Shown: piece by piece, positions 11,728 through 21,689 of the stretch
How the letters are laid out: each line of letters opens with the position of its first letter
Numbering within the stretch: position 1 is the stretch's first letter
Source of the DNA: Tenrec ecaudatus
Lineage: Eukaryota; Chordata; Mammalia; Afrosoricida; Tenrecidae
Direction of reading: 5' to 3'
NCBI RefSeq assembly: GCF_050624435.1
Contig: NC_134539.1
Coordinates: forward strand, 45,354,001 to 45,418,000
Length of the DNA: 64,000 nucleotides
Position numbers and translations under genes: made by a program
The notes under the pieces: model-generated
The model's input: the letters and a program-made list of their open reading frames with translations, nothing else
Told to the model about the DNA's origin: nothing
Databases searched by the model: none

Positions 11728-12162
11728 TCAGGGCCTGACACAAAGCAACTGTCTGAAAGTTCTGTGGTGATGGTTGTTAGGGGTAATTATTTTGGCACAT
11801 GTAAATTTTATATCTAATATTGGACAGAGTTGACTTTCCTGTGAGGATTTCATTCTAGTGTATTTTCCTCTTAGCTCTTGAAGCATGCTGTCTCCATCGC
11901 CTCCTTGATGGCAAATCCTGATTACACATCCGCTTGCATGCCTCGCTGGGTGGAAACAGCCCAGGGCTCCAAGCTTCGTTTTGTTCTCCGTCTCCCACCC
12001 TTTTATTTCATGTGCTCTCTTATCTCTGCCATAGTGTGCTGGATAATTCTCAGATCTGCCAGGTGGAGAATGCTTGATGACATTGGCATTTCTTTTTTTT
12101 CTTCTTGTAACATCCAACTTGTTCCAAAGACATTCAGCTTGTTCCTCCAAATCAGCTATCAC
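11728..12162 (-). other. Unexplained 144-codon open frame, probably chance
   Basis: An open frame runs on the minus strand, rich in Lys, Arg and His (for example VTRRKKRNANVIKHSPPGR near its start). I recognise no domain, no splice sites and no conserved motif. It ends just left of an RTE 3' end on the other strand. It may be chance or a piece of an old processed pseudogene. I could not match it to a family. Confidence 0.15.
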
Positions 12163-12239
12163 TCCTGTGATTCCATGTTTTCTTAGTGACCACTTCTACC
12201 TTCTGGTGATCCACTTCTGAAAATCATCCCATAAACACT

Positions 12240-12358
12240 CTGCTGTGGACCACAAAGGTCCGACATGCAACCCTCTGAGATGGCAAAGGACTGGGCAGTG
12301 TTTCGCTGTGGTGAATGGGGTCAACCTGAAGGCAGCTAACAATAACAACAACTTGAAC
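12240..12358 (+). mobile_element. RTE LINE 3' terminus, short
   Basis: GACTGGGCAGTGTTTCGCTG followed by TGGGGTCAACCTGAAGGC and AGCTAACAATAACAACAAC is the 3' untranslated end of the RTE in plus orientation, with its short ACAACAAC-type tail. It is a strongly 5'-truncated copy. Confidence 0.75.
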
Positions 12359-12461
12359 TTCAGCTCGTTCAGGCTTCAAACTTGAGAGTATATTTTTCTA
12401 GTAGTTATGGCTCTCCTTTATGTGAGCCTATCAATTAGCACTCTAGATAGCTATTATAAAT

Positions 12462-12600
12462 ACAAATGTGTATGTATAATATATTATGATGTATAGAATG
12501 TGCATAGATGTCATGAGTCTATGTGTACATATATGTGTGTATACATATACATAGATTTTTTTATTACATGAATTCTGTGTATACATATACATTTTAATTT
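12462..12600. repeat. Degenerate TATG/TACA simple repeat
   Basis: A low-complexity stretch of alternating purine and pyrimidine (TGTATGTATAATATATTATG, later ACATATATGTGTGTATACAT) with interruptions. Likely an old microsatellite. Confidence 0.55.
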
Positions 12601-12654
12601 TTATTATATCTGGCAGTGGAGCACTGAATACTCATATGTATGATATGCTAAATG

Positions 12655-12832
12655 AAAAAACTCAATGCCAATTAATAGCGACACTCTAGAGCAGGGTTGG
12701 ACTGACCTGTGATGTCCAGTGATACCTTCTCTAATTATTTTCCGCATAAATCCTAGTGCTGCTTGGGCCAGCCACCTCTTTACAGGAGCAGAAAGCCCTA
12801 ACTTACTCTAACCACCAGACTACCGGGGCTCC
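12655..12832 (-). mobile_element. AfroSINE, diverged
   Basis: The left part (ACTCAATGCCAATTAATAGC, then GACACTCTAGAGCAGGGTTG) matches a reversed AfroSINE tail. The right part (ACCACCAGACTACCGGGGCT) matches a reversed head. The middle is disturbed by unrelated sequence around 12715-12790. Confidence 0.45.
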
Positions 12833-12839
12833 ACATGTC

Positions 12840-13025
12840 ATACACACCCTTCCCTTGTTTTCTCCCTGGTCCCACCATATTTCTGATATCTCTTCCTGCA
12901 GTCCACAAGCTTCTGGAGGGCTGGGGCCCAAGGTTTATTCACCTCCATATTCCTAGAACCAAATAGGGGTTCCATATATATTTTCAAGTTGATCCGTGAT
13001 TCATGAATGGATAAAGGAATAAATG
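12840..13025 (+). mobile_element. L2-like 3' end fragment (low certainty)
   Basis: TTCTGGAGGGCTGGGGCCCA, then TTATTCACCTCCATATTCCT, then a GATTCATGAATGGATAA end resembles the L2 3' terminus (usually the block with an AGGGCAGGGACT-like core). The segments 12715-12790 and 13210-13285 also resemble each other and may be further L2 pieces. Confidence 0.35.
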
Positions 13026-13754
13026 AAGCAGCATATTGATTTTCCTACCACTAGTATATCTTTTCAGCCATGTCCACCGTAAGCATAGTTGTCTCTAGAT
13101 AGTCTGTATTTTCCCATTACTCTATTGTTCAAGCACATAAGTGTCTCTCCATTATTCTTTAGGCCATTTACCAAAGCACTCTACCCCAGTTGTCTCTTTC
13201 TGTCTGGTGTGTTGTCCAATGCTACCTTCTCTCATTATTTTCTACATCAATCCCACTGCTGTTCCGGTCGGACACCTCTCAGGCAGTGGGTCACTGAATA
13301 GTCAAGCTTTCAGAATCCCTGTTCATGACTGCCCACCTTCCTCTGCTTTCCCCTGACTATGCAAATCTGAACCGAAGCAGCCCTTGGCAACAGTGCAGCC
13401 CACCCAGACAGAGCGCTTTTCTGAACTCCCCACACCCACACGTCCCCTGCTTGGCTTGTCATTGAATAGTGTCCTGTATTATTTTCTGAGAGTAATTTTA
13501 CAAGCTCTGGAAAGTAAAGCCCATGTTTTAGGTTTAGTTTCGATCTGGGAACTAAACAAAACTGTTAAGGGGAAAATTGATGGTCAGTTAATTCCTGTCA
13601 GAGCAAAATGAATTCAAAATAAAGTTTAAGAAGAAGATTCTCAAAAGTACCAGACGAGGTAGGTTCCTCTTGTTTGCATCTAATCACTTTCAAAGAATTG
13701 ATTCAAACTCAATCCTTGGTTCCCACATGTCATGTCGATCCTTGTAATGTTGAC

Positions 13755-13905
13755 ACAAATGATTGCAACTGACATATATGAGAAGCCACTGTATTATGTA
13801 TAAGATCCTGTTCTAAGTATTTTCGGCACTGAAACAATCCTATGAAATCCATTGTATGACCCCACTTTCAGAGGAGAAAACAAACAAAAGGTGCAAACAA
13901 GCATC
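13755..13905 (-). mobile_element. MIR-like SINE fragment
   Basis: ACTGTATTATGTATAAGATC, then TTCTAAGTATTTTCGGCACT, then AATCCTATGAAATCCATTGT and a CACTTTCAGAGGAGAAAAC block follow the order of a reversed MIR 3' half. Confidence 0.45.
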
Positions 13906-14635
13906 CAGCCCTGAGTGTTACATGCACCAAGTCGATTCTGAAGTCACAGAGATGGTCTACAGGGAGACACAGACCAGGGGGAAGAGGAAAAAGTGCAAAA
14001 TTGTGTTCCTGTTTGATTCTGAATTCGTATGAGCACTTTGCTCAATGAAATGAAGCCAGCAACCAACTCTCCCCAGACCCTGAACCGTACCTTACAAACA
14101 ATGCTGGCATTTTATCTGTGCAGTCTTTTTGTTTTTTTCCACATGTGTCAGTGAGTACTATCAAACTCTAGTCATCGAGGCAAGCTCTACTGGTGTTAGC
14201 GAAAACCCTGCCTGGTAATGTAGCACACTTCCGGCGCTCAGAAGTTCACTGGCCAAGACTGGCCTCCACCCTGAGCTTTAATCGCGTGCAGGGTCTGTGC
14301 AGGCTTCTAAGAGCCCATAACCCCCTCATGAGATGAACCCCAGCAAATTCCAATGGAGGGGCAGCCTACACTAGACCCAATGGCATAATCTTCCGCAGTC
14401 GAGAGCATCCACCACAAGGGAAACATGAGACATTTTCATAGGCAGGAAGTCCCTAAGGAGAACATTAAATGCGATGTGGTATCCTGGAGGGCATCCTGGA
14501 GCAGAAAAAGGGACATTACGGAAAACTAAGAACATATGAATAAAATATGAACTATTGTAAATAATAATGTAACAATATTGATTCATTAATGGTAACAAAT
14601 CTACCACCAAGCATACTATACTAATATAAACAAAC
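13906..14635. other. No gene recognised
   Basis: Apparently unique. AT-rich at 14530-14640. Nothing I can assign. Confidence 0.5.
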
Positions 14636-14637
14636 AA

Positions 14638-14815
14638 CAAAAAACCTCACAGCCACTGAGTCCATGCTAACTCACAGCGATCCTACGGGATAAGGTCCAA
14701 CTGCCCCTGGGACTGTTCAAGACTGGAACTCTGTGGGAGCAGAAAGCCCCATCCTTCCACTGAGGGGCAGCTGGTGGTTTGGAATTGGTGCCCTGTAGGC
14801 GTACCCACTGTCACA
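14638..14815 (-). mobile_element. AfroSINE, nearly full length
   Basis: Minus-strand copy. The tail is at left (CTCACAGCGATCCTACGGGA), the middle has AACTGCCCCTGGGACTG, and the body has GGGAGCAGAAAGCCCCATCC and CAGCTGGTGGTTTGG. The head at right is eroded. Confidence 0.75.
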
Positions 14816-14934
14816 CTAATATAGGATTTCAATAATAGGGGAAACGGCATGGGGGTACTTGAGGATTCTATTCAATATGGCAAATTTAAAAGTTGTAAAA
14901 ATTAAAGCCTATTAAAAATAATAATGCCAATTCT

Positions 14935-15210
14935 TAAAGCAGTGTTTTGGGTCACTGGCAGGAAGATGGGGGCAGGGCGGCGGCTACTGAAGCAGAGACG
15001 GGAAGTTGAGGAGTCTCGGGGTGGTGGATGGTAAAGGTGGAAGGTCGTGCGTTTGTCTTGGAGATACTGCCCTCGAGAGGCGCAGGAAGTCCCGGGAATA
15101 TCCAGTAGACAACTGACGGGCTCAACCTGGAGTCTGGAGGCTAGGGGCAAACGAGGTGGGTTAGAGACGCACATAGGTAGTAGTTGAAGCATTTGATGTC
15201 CTAAACACCA
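14935..15210 (+). mobile_element. Ancient mammalian repeat, class not assigned
   Basis: GAATATCCAGTAGACAACTG, GGAGTCTGGAGGCTAGGGG and AGGTAGTAGTTGAAGC match, in order, a widespread old mammalian repeat whose name I cannot give with confidence. The fragments at 39120-39680 and 44668-44810 appear to be other parts of the same family. CpG is higher here than in surrounding DNA. Confidence 0.35.
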
Positions 15211-16160
15211 TTCTGGAGAATCAGTAGCCAGCAACTCTGTTATTACTGTGAGAGGGATGCGCCCAGGAGGCAGGGGGGGCGCCAGTGTGATTATAACTGA
15301 ACCGCCGCTGAAGCCTTTCATCCTGGGGGGGCCAAGGCATCCGTGGGCACGGGCGCTGTGTTTTCCCTCCTTCTGGAAGACATTTCCCAAGACAAAGTCC
15401 AGATACGATCATTATGCTGGTCAGTAAGCTGCTGCAGGAGCCTCAACTGCATAGGCGGGGATCCCGCGACAAAATGCTCCCAGGTCATTCCGTGCAGTGG
15501 CTTTTCCTTAAAAAGAAACATTTAAGTTTTTTTCTTCCATACTAGATTTAGAGTAATTATGTTAAAAGACACTATTTTGATAAGTATCTTTCCTGAGGAT
15601 GAAGCACCTCAGTCTTTTTAAGAGCTAAGTTAATTAGATATCTTAAACTAACAAAAGCTTCCATTAAAAAGAGAAAAAAAATCCCCCAAAGCTCAACCCT
15701 CAGACTCTTGCTATAGCAAAGGAGTCGATCTAAGTACAGCTTTTATCCGTCTTTTATTGTTAATCATAGCTGTCTGCTGCATCCGAGATGAAGACACAAT
15801 CCCTATAGCACCCCCCAGGATGAGAGAGCCATCAGCATGGATAAGTCCATGCTTTGCTACTTGGAAATCCCAAAAGTCTGGCTCTAACATATCCCAAGAT
15901 ACTAATTAACTTGGCATTCAAGGAATATTGTTTTTTAGGAAAAGGACACATCTTGGAAATACAAGGGGAGAGGGGATTTTCGTTCACTCGCCATGAGCAC
16001 TGAAGCATGTATAGAATGGGGCAAAATGGCCATGCACCAGAATGTCCCCAGGAATGGCTTTCTCAGAAGCATGGGGAGGCTTGCCATCAAACAAATAAAA
16101 CTTAGAATTACTTTATTATTTGAAAGGTATTACTTATTTAGATGATTAATTCAACATGAT
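15211..16160. other. No gene recognised
   Basis: Two G-rich patches (15270-15280 and 15325-15332) are present, then AT-rich sequence. No exon or repeat could be supported. Confidence 0.45.
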
Positions 16161-16161
16161 C

Positions 16162-16171
16162 TCACACACAC

Positions 16172-16208
<37 letters not shown>
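16162..16208. repeat. (CA)n microsatellite
   Basis: About 47 bp of CA repeats with one GGA interruption near the left end. Confidence 0.97.
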
Positions 16209-16209
<1 letters not shown>

Positions 16210-16739
16210 TTAACATCTAACCCGGGCAACAAAACAAAGCAATCACAAGGCAAAGAGAAGGAGCTGTGTGTGACCCCAGGGAGCCTTGGGTTGAGCACCT
16301 GCCCCACCTCTCCCTGCTCTGTGATGGCTGGTACACTGCCTGGCTCCTCTGGTCTTCCATGTCTCCTTTATGAAATAGGAATTAAGACATCAGTCTTAAT
16401 TGATAAGTATATATTGAATGTCTTCCAAGTATTAGGGCTGGTGCTGTGGATATCCTGGCCCGTTCCCAGGAAGACACATTTCAAAGTCCTGCTGTGAGTG
16501 TGCAGAGATTGATTGTATGTTTATGTGACTTGGCATATGGCTGCTGACTTGGTATGAGTGTCTTTCTCTCCTGTCTTGTTCAAATTGATGCCTTTAAACT
16601 TCCCCCAAGATGAACAATTTAACTTGAGCAAAGGGATAGTGTAACAATTAACACCATGGGACATAGGACGGAACAATATTATTTTATGAAACCTCAGAAA
16701 ACTCTTCTGGAAAATGGCCTGGAAAAGTCAATGGATTTT

Positions 16740-17033
16740 GAGGCATAAAGAGCTGGGCTAGGGAGCAGGGAGCAAACAACGCCACAGACAGGGGAACAAC
16801 TAGGGACTGAAAATCAACAACGAGGAGGACAGAGAGACCCTGAGGGTGTTGGAGCAAGAGCAATCTAGCTGAAAGGAATTACTAAGAAATGGAAGAAGGG
16901 CGAGCGTGATAGTGAGGGCAGGAGGAACATATAAGGAAGCGAAGGAAAGATCTGGGAAGCAAAGCTATGGATAGAGGTATAAGCATAAGTGTGGACATAT
17001 GTAAATACATTAATTCATAAAAATAGAAGTATT
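16740..17033 (+). mobile_element. L1-like 3'-end element, copy 4, left part
   Basis: The stretch 16810-17020 matches 8800-8990 of the longest copy: AATTACTAAGAAATGGAAGA, GCGTGATAGTGAGG, then GTGGACATATGTAAATACAT. It is interrupted at 17033 by a younger member of the same family and resumes at about 17641. The 5' edge is uncertain. Confidence 0.6.
17019..17033. repeat. Target-site duplication, left
   Basis: AAAAATAGAAGTATT here is repeated at 17637-17651 directly after the A-rich tail of the insertion at 17034-17640. This marks a target-primed insertion. Confidence 0.85.
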
Positions 17034-17640
17034 TCCCCCCAACTACCATGATCCGAATTCTACCTTGCAGGGCTGGATAGGGCAGAGGTTGTACGCTGGT
17101 GCTTATGGGAGCTGGAGGCACAGGGAACCCAGGGTGGACGATACCTTCAGGACCAGGGGTGTGAGGGGTGATGCTGGGAGAGTGGAGGGTTAGTGGGTTG
17201 GAAAGGGGGAACCGATTACAAGGATCCACATGTGACCTCCTCCCTGGGAGATGGACGGCAGAGAAGGGGGGAAAGGGAGACTCCGGATAGGGCAAGATAT
17301 GATAAAATAACGATGTATAAATTACCAAGGGCTCATAAGGGAGGGGGGAGTGGGGAGGGAGGGGAAAAAAAAGAGAACCTGATGCAGAGGGCTTAAGTGG
17401 AAAGCAGATGCTTTGAGAGTGATTAGGGTAAAGAATGTATGGATGTGCTTTATACAATTGATGTTTGTATATGTGTGGATTGTGATAAGAGTTGTATGAG
17501 CCCCTAATAAAATGTAAAAAAAGAAAAAAAAGAATATGATTAGGGAAAAGAATGTACAGATGTGATTTATACAATTGATGTATGTATATGTATGGATTGT
17601 GATAAGAGTTGTACGAGCCCCTAATAAAAGGTTTAAAAAA
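17034..17640 (+). mobile_element. Younger L1-like 3'-end retroposon, copy 3, with doubled terminus
   Basis: A 5'-truncated insertion that starts at the CCCCCCAACTACCATGATCC block. It has a G-rich purine tract (17338-17368) and ends in GAGCCCCTAATAAAATG plus an A tail (about 17510-17532). A second copy of the terminal 100 bp follows (17538-17632), with its own GAGCCCCTAATAAAAGG and A run. The whole unit is bracketed by the duplication AAAAATAGAAGTATT, so both termini lie within one insertion or were duplicated afterwards. Confidence 0.75.
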
Positions 17641-17651
17641 ATAGAAGTATT
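17637..17651. repeat. Target-site duplication, right
   Basis: Second copy of AAAAATAGAAGTATT; its first bases merge with the A tail of the insertion to the left. Confidence 0.85.
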
Positions 17652-18097
17652 GGCCTATATACATCTACTTATATGGCAAAACACTGAGCATATGGAGATG
17701 AGAACTCTTGACACACAGAATCCAGGAACAGGAATGAGATTAGTGATACCAGGAGGGTAGGGGGAAGGTGGGGAGACAGGGTGAGGAAGGAGGAACTGAT
17801 CACAATGATGGACACATAACCACACCGCCAGGGAGATGAACAACACAAACCATGGGGGAAGGGAGACAGCGGTCGGTGTAAGATATGAAAATAATAATAA
17901 TTTATAATTTATCACGGGGTCATGAGGATGGGGAAGTGTAGGGAGAGAAAACAGAGGAGCTGATACCAAGGGCTCAATAGAAAGCAAATGTTCAGAATAT
18001 AAGGGTGGCAGCATATGTGCAGATGTGCCTGATACAATTTGTTAGATGGATCGTTTTAAGAGCTGTAAGAGCCCTCAATAAAATGATCTTTAAAAAA
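17641..18097 (+). mobile_element. L1-like 3'-end element, copy 4, right part
   Basis: This resumes the older copy broken at 17033. It has ATAATAATAATTTATAA (17890-17910), GAGCTGATACCAAGGGCTCA, a GCAGATGTGCCTGATACAAT block, and the end GAGCCCTCAATAAAATG near 18080 with an A tail. An internal deletion relative to the copy at 8080-9995 removes most of the middle. Confidence 0.7.
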
Positions 18098-18486
18098 ATA
18101 GCTGGTCTAGTATTTTAGCTGTGTCCCTGTGAATAATTCATTAGATATCTAAATGTGATGTGTGGGTAAGTATACTTACCAGAAATAGGTGTTATAGGCA
18201 AGGAAGGAAATATTATACGTTAAAAGGCCTTGTTAAAAGTGAGACAACAGCCACGCGTTAGCTACTATTAATTCTTTTCATTGAGATGCAGCCATCAGCT
18301 ACGGCAGCAACCCCGTGTGGTGTCTTCAGGGCTGGCACCCTCATGGAGGCATTCCGGCCATGAGGACTACTCATTTTATTGGCTCCTAAATGATAACCAA
18401 CCACTAGAAGTATTTGTAAATATGCCACCAAGCTTAGGAGGAGCAAAGAGAGGTTTCCACCTGCAACACCGAGTGCCTTCTCCTTA
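18098..18486. other. No gene recognised
   Basis: Apparently unique sequence between a retroposon tail and the start of an RTE. Short open frames on both strands have no domain. Confidence 0.45.
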
Positions 18487-19680
18487 ATGGTGGCCCCGAC
18501 TCCTCGCTGTCTGTCAGGTCGCTGTACTGTGGTGGCTTTTGCATGTGGCTGGGAGCGATGTCATCATTATTGAAAATACCAGCAGGGTCACCATGGTGAA
18601 CAGGATTCAGCAGATCTTCCGCATTAGAACAGACGCGGAAGAAGTGGTTTCCTTCTGCACAATTTGTCAATGAAAACCTTCTGATTAGCAGTGGAACATT
18701 GTCTGATATAAGTCCAGGAAATAATCTCCTCAGGTTGGAAGGGAACAAAATCTGAGAAGGGGAAAGCTGCCTCTTCAAAGTAGAATCAACCTTACGAATG
18801 TGGGCGGAGCACAGCTTTCAGGCTCTTCATTTGCTAGTGGGACATGGCTCCAAATAGGGAGAAACAACTGCAAACATTCATTACTAATCAGGATGTGGAA
18901 TGCACGAAGTATGAATCAGGGAAAATAATAAGTCATCAAGAAAGAAATGGAACACATAAAGATTGATGAGCTAGATACTGCTGAGCTGAAATGATCTGGT
19001 ATTGACCATTTTGAGCCAGAAAGTCATATAGTTTACTATGTCGTGAATGACAAAGTCAAAAGAAATGGTGTCATATTCATCATCAGGAGGAATATTTCAA
19101 GTTCTATCTTGAAGTACAATGCTGCCTATGATAGATTCATATCTACATGGCTACAAGAACTTCCAGCTAATACAATTATCATTCACATTTACACCTTACA
19201 AGCTAAAACCAGTGATGATGAAATTGAAGAACTCTATCAGTTTCTTGAATCTGAAACTGATCAAACATCCAATGAAAAAGCATTGATAATTGCTGGTGAT
19301 TGCATTGTGAAATTTAGAGAGAGGAAGACTCAGTGAAGTTCTAAGCGTGTAGTCACTGTTCAGGTTGTTGAAAAATATTTGCAATAAAGAAGTGATGAGC
19401 TTTGCACAATTCTGTCATGTGATCGTTAGCCTCCCTGGTGGAACACACAGGATTCAAATCTGTATGTGTGGAAAGAGATGATAGAGAAATTCAAAGTCCT
19501 CCGTCAGAATAATGCCAGGAGCAGATGTTGGACAGACCATCAATTGCTCATATGCAAGTCTAGGTTGGAGCTAAAGAAAATTAAAACAAGTCCATGAGAG
19601 ACAAAATAGCACTGTGCACATATCCCATATGACTATAGAGAGCATCTTAAAGAGATTTTAATCTAGTGGTGAGATTCAAA
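18487..19680 (+). pseudogene. RTE LINE, 5' end and endonuclease domain (degenerate)
   Basis: This is the 5' half of a plus-strand RTE whose 3' half lies at 21690-23913. An open piece at 19043-19336 (97 codons) corresponds to the endonuclease: it reads NGVIFIIRRNISSSILKYN and later IIAGDCIVKF. In active RTE endonucleases the last motif is a GDWN-type block, so the Trp and Asn are replaced here. Positions 19468-19680 continue into the linker (GTGTGGAAAGAGATGATAGA, ATTGCTCATATGCAAG). There are in-frame stops at several sites. The start near 18487 resembles the 5' end also seen, reversed, at about 25570. Confidence 0.85.
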
Positions 19681-20394
19681 TAATCTAGCAATCAGTTCAT
19701 TGCCCTAAAGACCACTTTCAGTACAAAAAAAATGACACGTTGAAAGGCAATTCATTATTTCATACATCTAATACTTAACATTCGAATAATAAAAAAGATG
19801 TACACAACTAAGATTGATGTGGGGTGATCGTACAATTCTCCTTGTTATAATTGAGAGGATTGAACTATTATATTATATATAAATTACTTGCCAATAAAAC
19901 TATTGTAAGTTAATTATTCTAGTATGAGGAACTATTGAAGACTGGTTAAGTTATAAGAAAGAATTTCAAAATATTAAATAATACCTGATAGAAGCAATAA
20001 ACTATTATTTAAGATATTTCCATATACTTCGTGATTGGCATAGTCACTTGCAGTATTCTTCGCTTTTATCTGAGCATCATCGGCTGTGTGATTTCTCCTT
20101 ACCCATCTTTTCACTGTGGGAGTAGGATCTCATTCCTTTAAGAGGTGGGTCAATTGGACAATAATCATTGTATTTGAGGTATTACAAAGTGTTAGGCAAC
20201 TAATCTTTTCTGAACATCTCATGTTCATTTGCTGAGCTTACAGAAATTATTCTGACAATAATTTTAGCTCTTTGAACACTTTCAGAAATTATATAATTCA
20301 CTATTTTGTGGGAATTTGGGGTGTAACACAAAGCTGAAAGAATGACAGCATACCATTCCATGGTTGTTTGTCAGGTTTTCTCTCTACGTTAATA
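19681..20394. other. AT-rich insertion inside the RTE, with an old L1-type end
   Basis: This separates the two RTE halves. Positions 19780-19925 (CGTACAATTCTCCTTG, AGAGGATTGAACTATTA, TTGCCAATAAAACTATTG) look like an L1-type 3' terminus in plus orientation. The rest is unassigned. Confidence 0.4.
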
Positions 20395-21145
20395 AAAATT
20401 TATGTCCACATGGAAGAAGTACACCTGTGTGATCTTGAGGTGTTGACGGGATCAGGTATCAGAAGGTCAAAACCAAAAATTATATTGATGTGAAGGGGAG
20501 GGTCAGAGTGGAAACCCAGAGGCCTTCTGTAGACAATGGGAAATCCCCTCACAGAAGAGTCACATGAAAGGGATGAATCAGTCAGGGTGGAGTTTAACAC
20601 TGACGAAACACACAACATTCCTCTGGTTCTTTAATGCTTCCTCCCCCTCACTATCATGACCCCAGTTCCAGCTCACAAATCCTGTTAGACCGGATGATGG
20701 CACATTGGTACAGATAAGAGCTTTCATCCCACAGAAGCTAGGACAGATAAGCCCCACAGAAACAGTAACGGAAACAGCGACACACTGAGGATAGAGCAGG
20801 GGGTGGGGGTGGGGGGTGGGGATGGGAGAGACAACTGGGAACCGATAACAAGGGTGGATGCATAACCCCCTCCCACCTGGAGGGAAACAAACCACAGAAA
20901 CATGGGTGAAGGGATACAGCCGACAGTGTATGATATGAAAAAGTAATGATAATTGACCAAGGGTTCACAAAGGTGGGAGGGTGGGGAGGGAGGGGACAAA
21001 GAGGACCTGATACTAAGGGCTCAGAGAGATACTGTTTTAAAAATGACGATGGCAACATATGTACAAGTTTGCTTGATATAATTGATTTATGGATTGTTAT
21101 AATAGCTACAAGAGCCCCCAAGAAAATGATTTAAATTAAAATAAA
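20395..21145 (+). mobile_element. L1-like 3'-end retroposon, copy 5
   Basis: It begins within the CCACATGGAAGAAGTACACC block, passes CACTATCATGACCCCAGTTC, a strong G-rich tract (20797-20825), a second one (20968-20997), then ATGTACAAGTTTGCTTGATA and GAGCCCCCAAGAAAATGAT, with an A-rich end at about 21125-21145. It inserted into the interrupted RTE. No convincing target-site duplication was found. Confidence 0.72.
20797..20825 (+). other. G-quadruplex-type motif in an L1-like element
   Basis: Five successive G runs of 3 to 6 (GGGGG, GGGGG, GGGGGG, GGGG, GGG), mostly separated by single T residues. Such tracts are a usual feature of mammalian L1 3' untranslated regions. Confidence 0.7.
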
Positions 21146-21689
21146 TAAATTTTAAAAATGTATTTCACCCCAAATATAATGATTTTAGGAGTGGGAAGGG
21201 GAGCAGACAGTATCAGTGATTGAATAACTCCACCCAAGGGGATTGAGCAGCAGAATTGCCTGGGAATTGATGTCTTGGAATGTATAAGATATCAATAAAG
21301 CCATTAGAAAAATAAAGGTAATCATAAAGCAAAATGAAAATTATAACAAAAAAGGTAATTCTTAAAATTTAAAAATATACATAATGATTCTTATTAAATG
21401 AATATTGTAAGCATAGTTCTGTCTGATTTTTATGTTTATTGATGGAACGGACCTGATTAAGGTGCTTAGGATACACTGTTGCACAGATGAACATTCAAAG
21501 AGTAAGGACTGTAAATTTGTGATTTCCACATTGGTGGCAGCACAGTTGTCCACCTTAGAGAGAAGCCTGATTAGAAGTCCTGTTTTAATAACCAGCGCAC
21601 TCAACCAAAAATTCGATCACGATGCTGCCAAAGCCGTGCAAACTGGCTGCAGTTCACCGCTGGGTTAGCGTCACGGAGCACGAACAACC
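21146..21689. other. No gene recognised
   Basis: AT-rich, then mixed sequence, up to the point where RTE similarity resumes. Unassigned. Confidence 0.4.

Noticed and set aside
14940..15500. CpG island or promoter
   Set aside because: CpG is somewhat raised but not sustained, and part of the interval reads as an ancient repeat.
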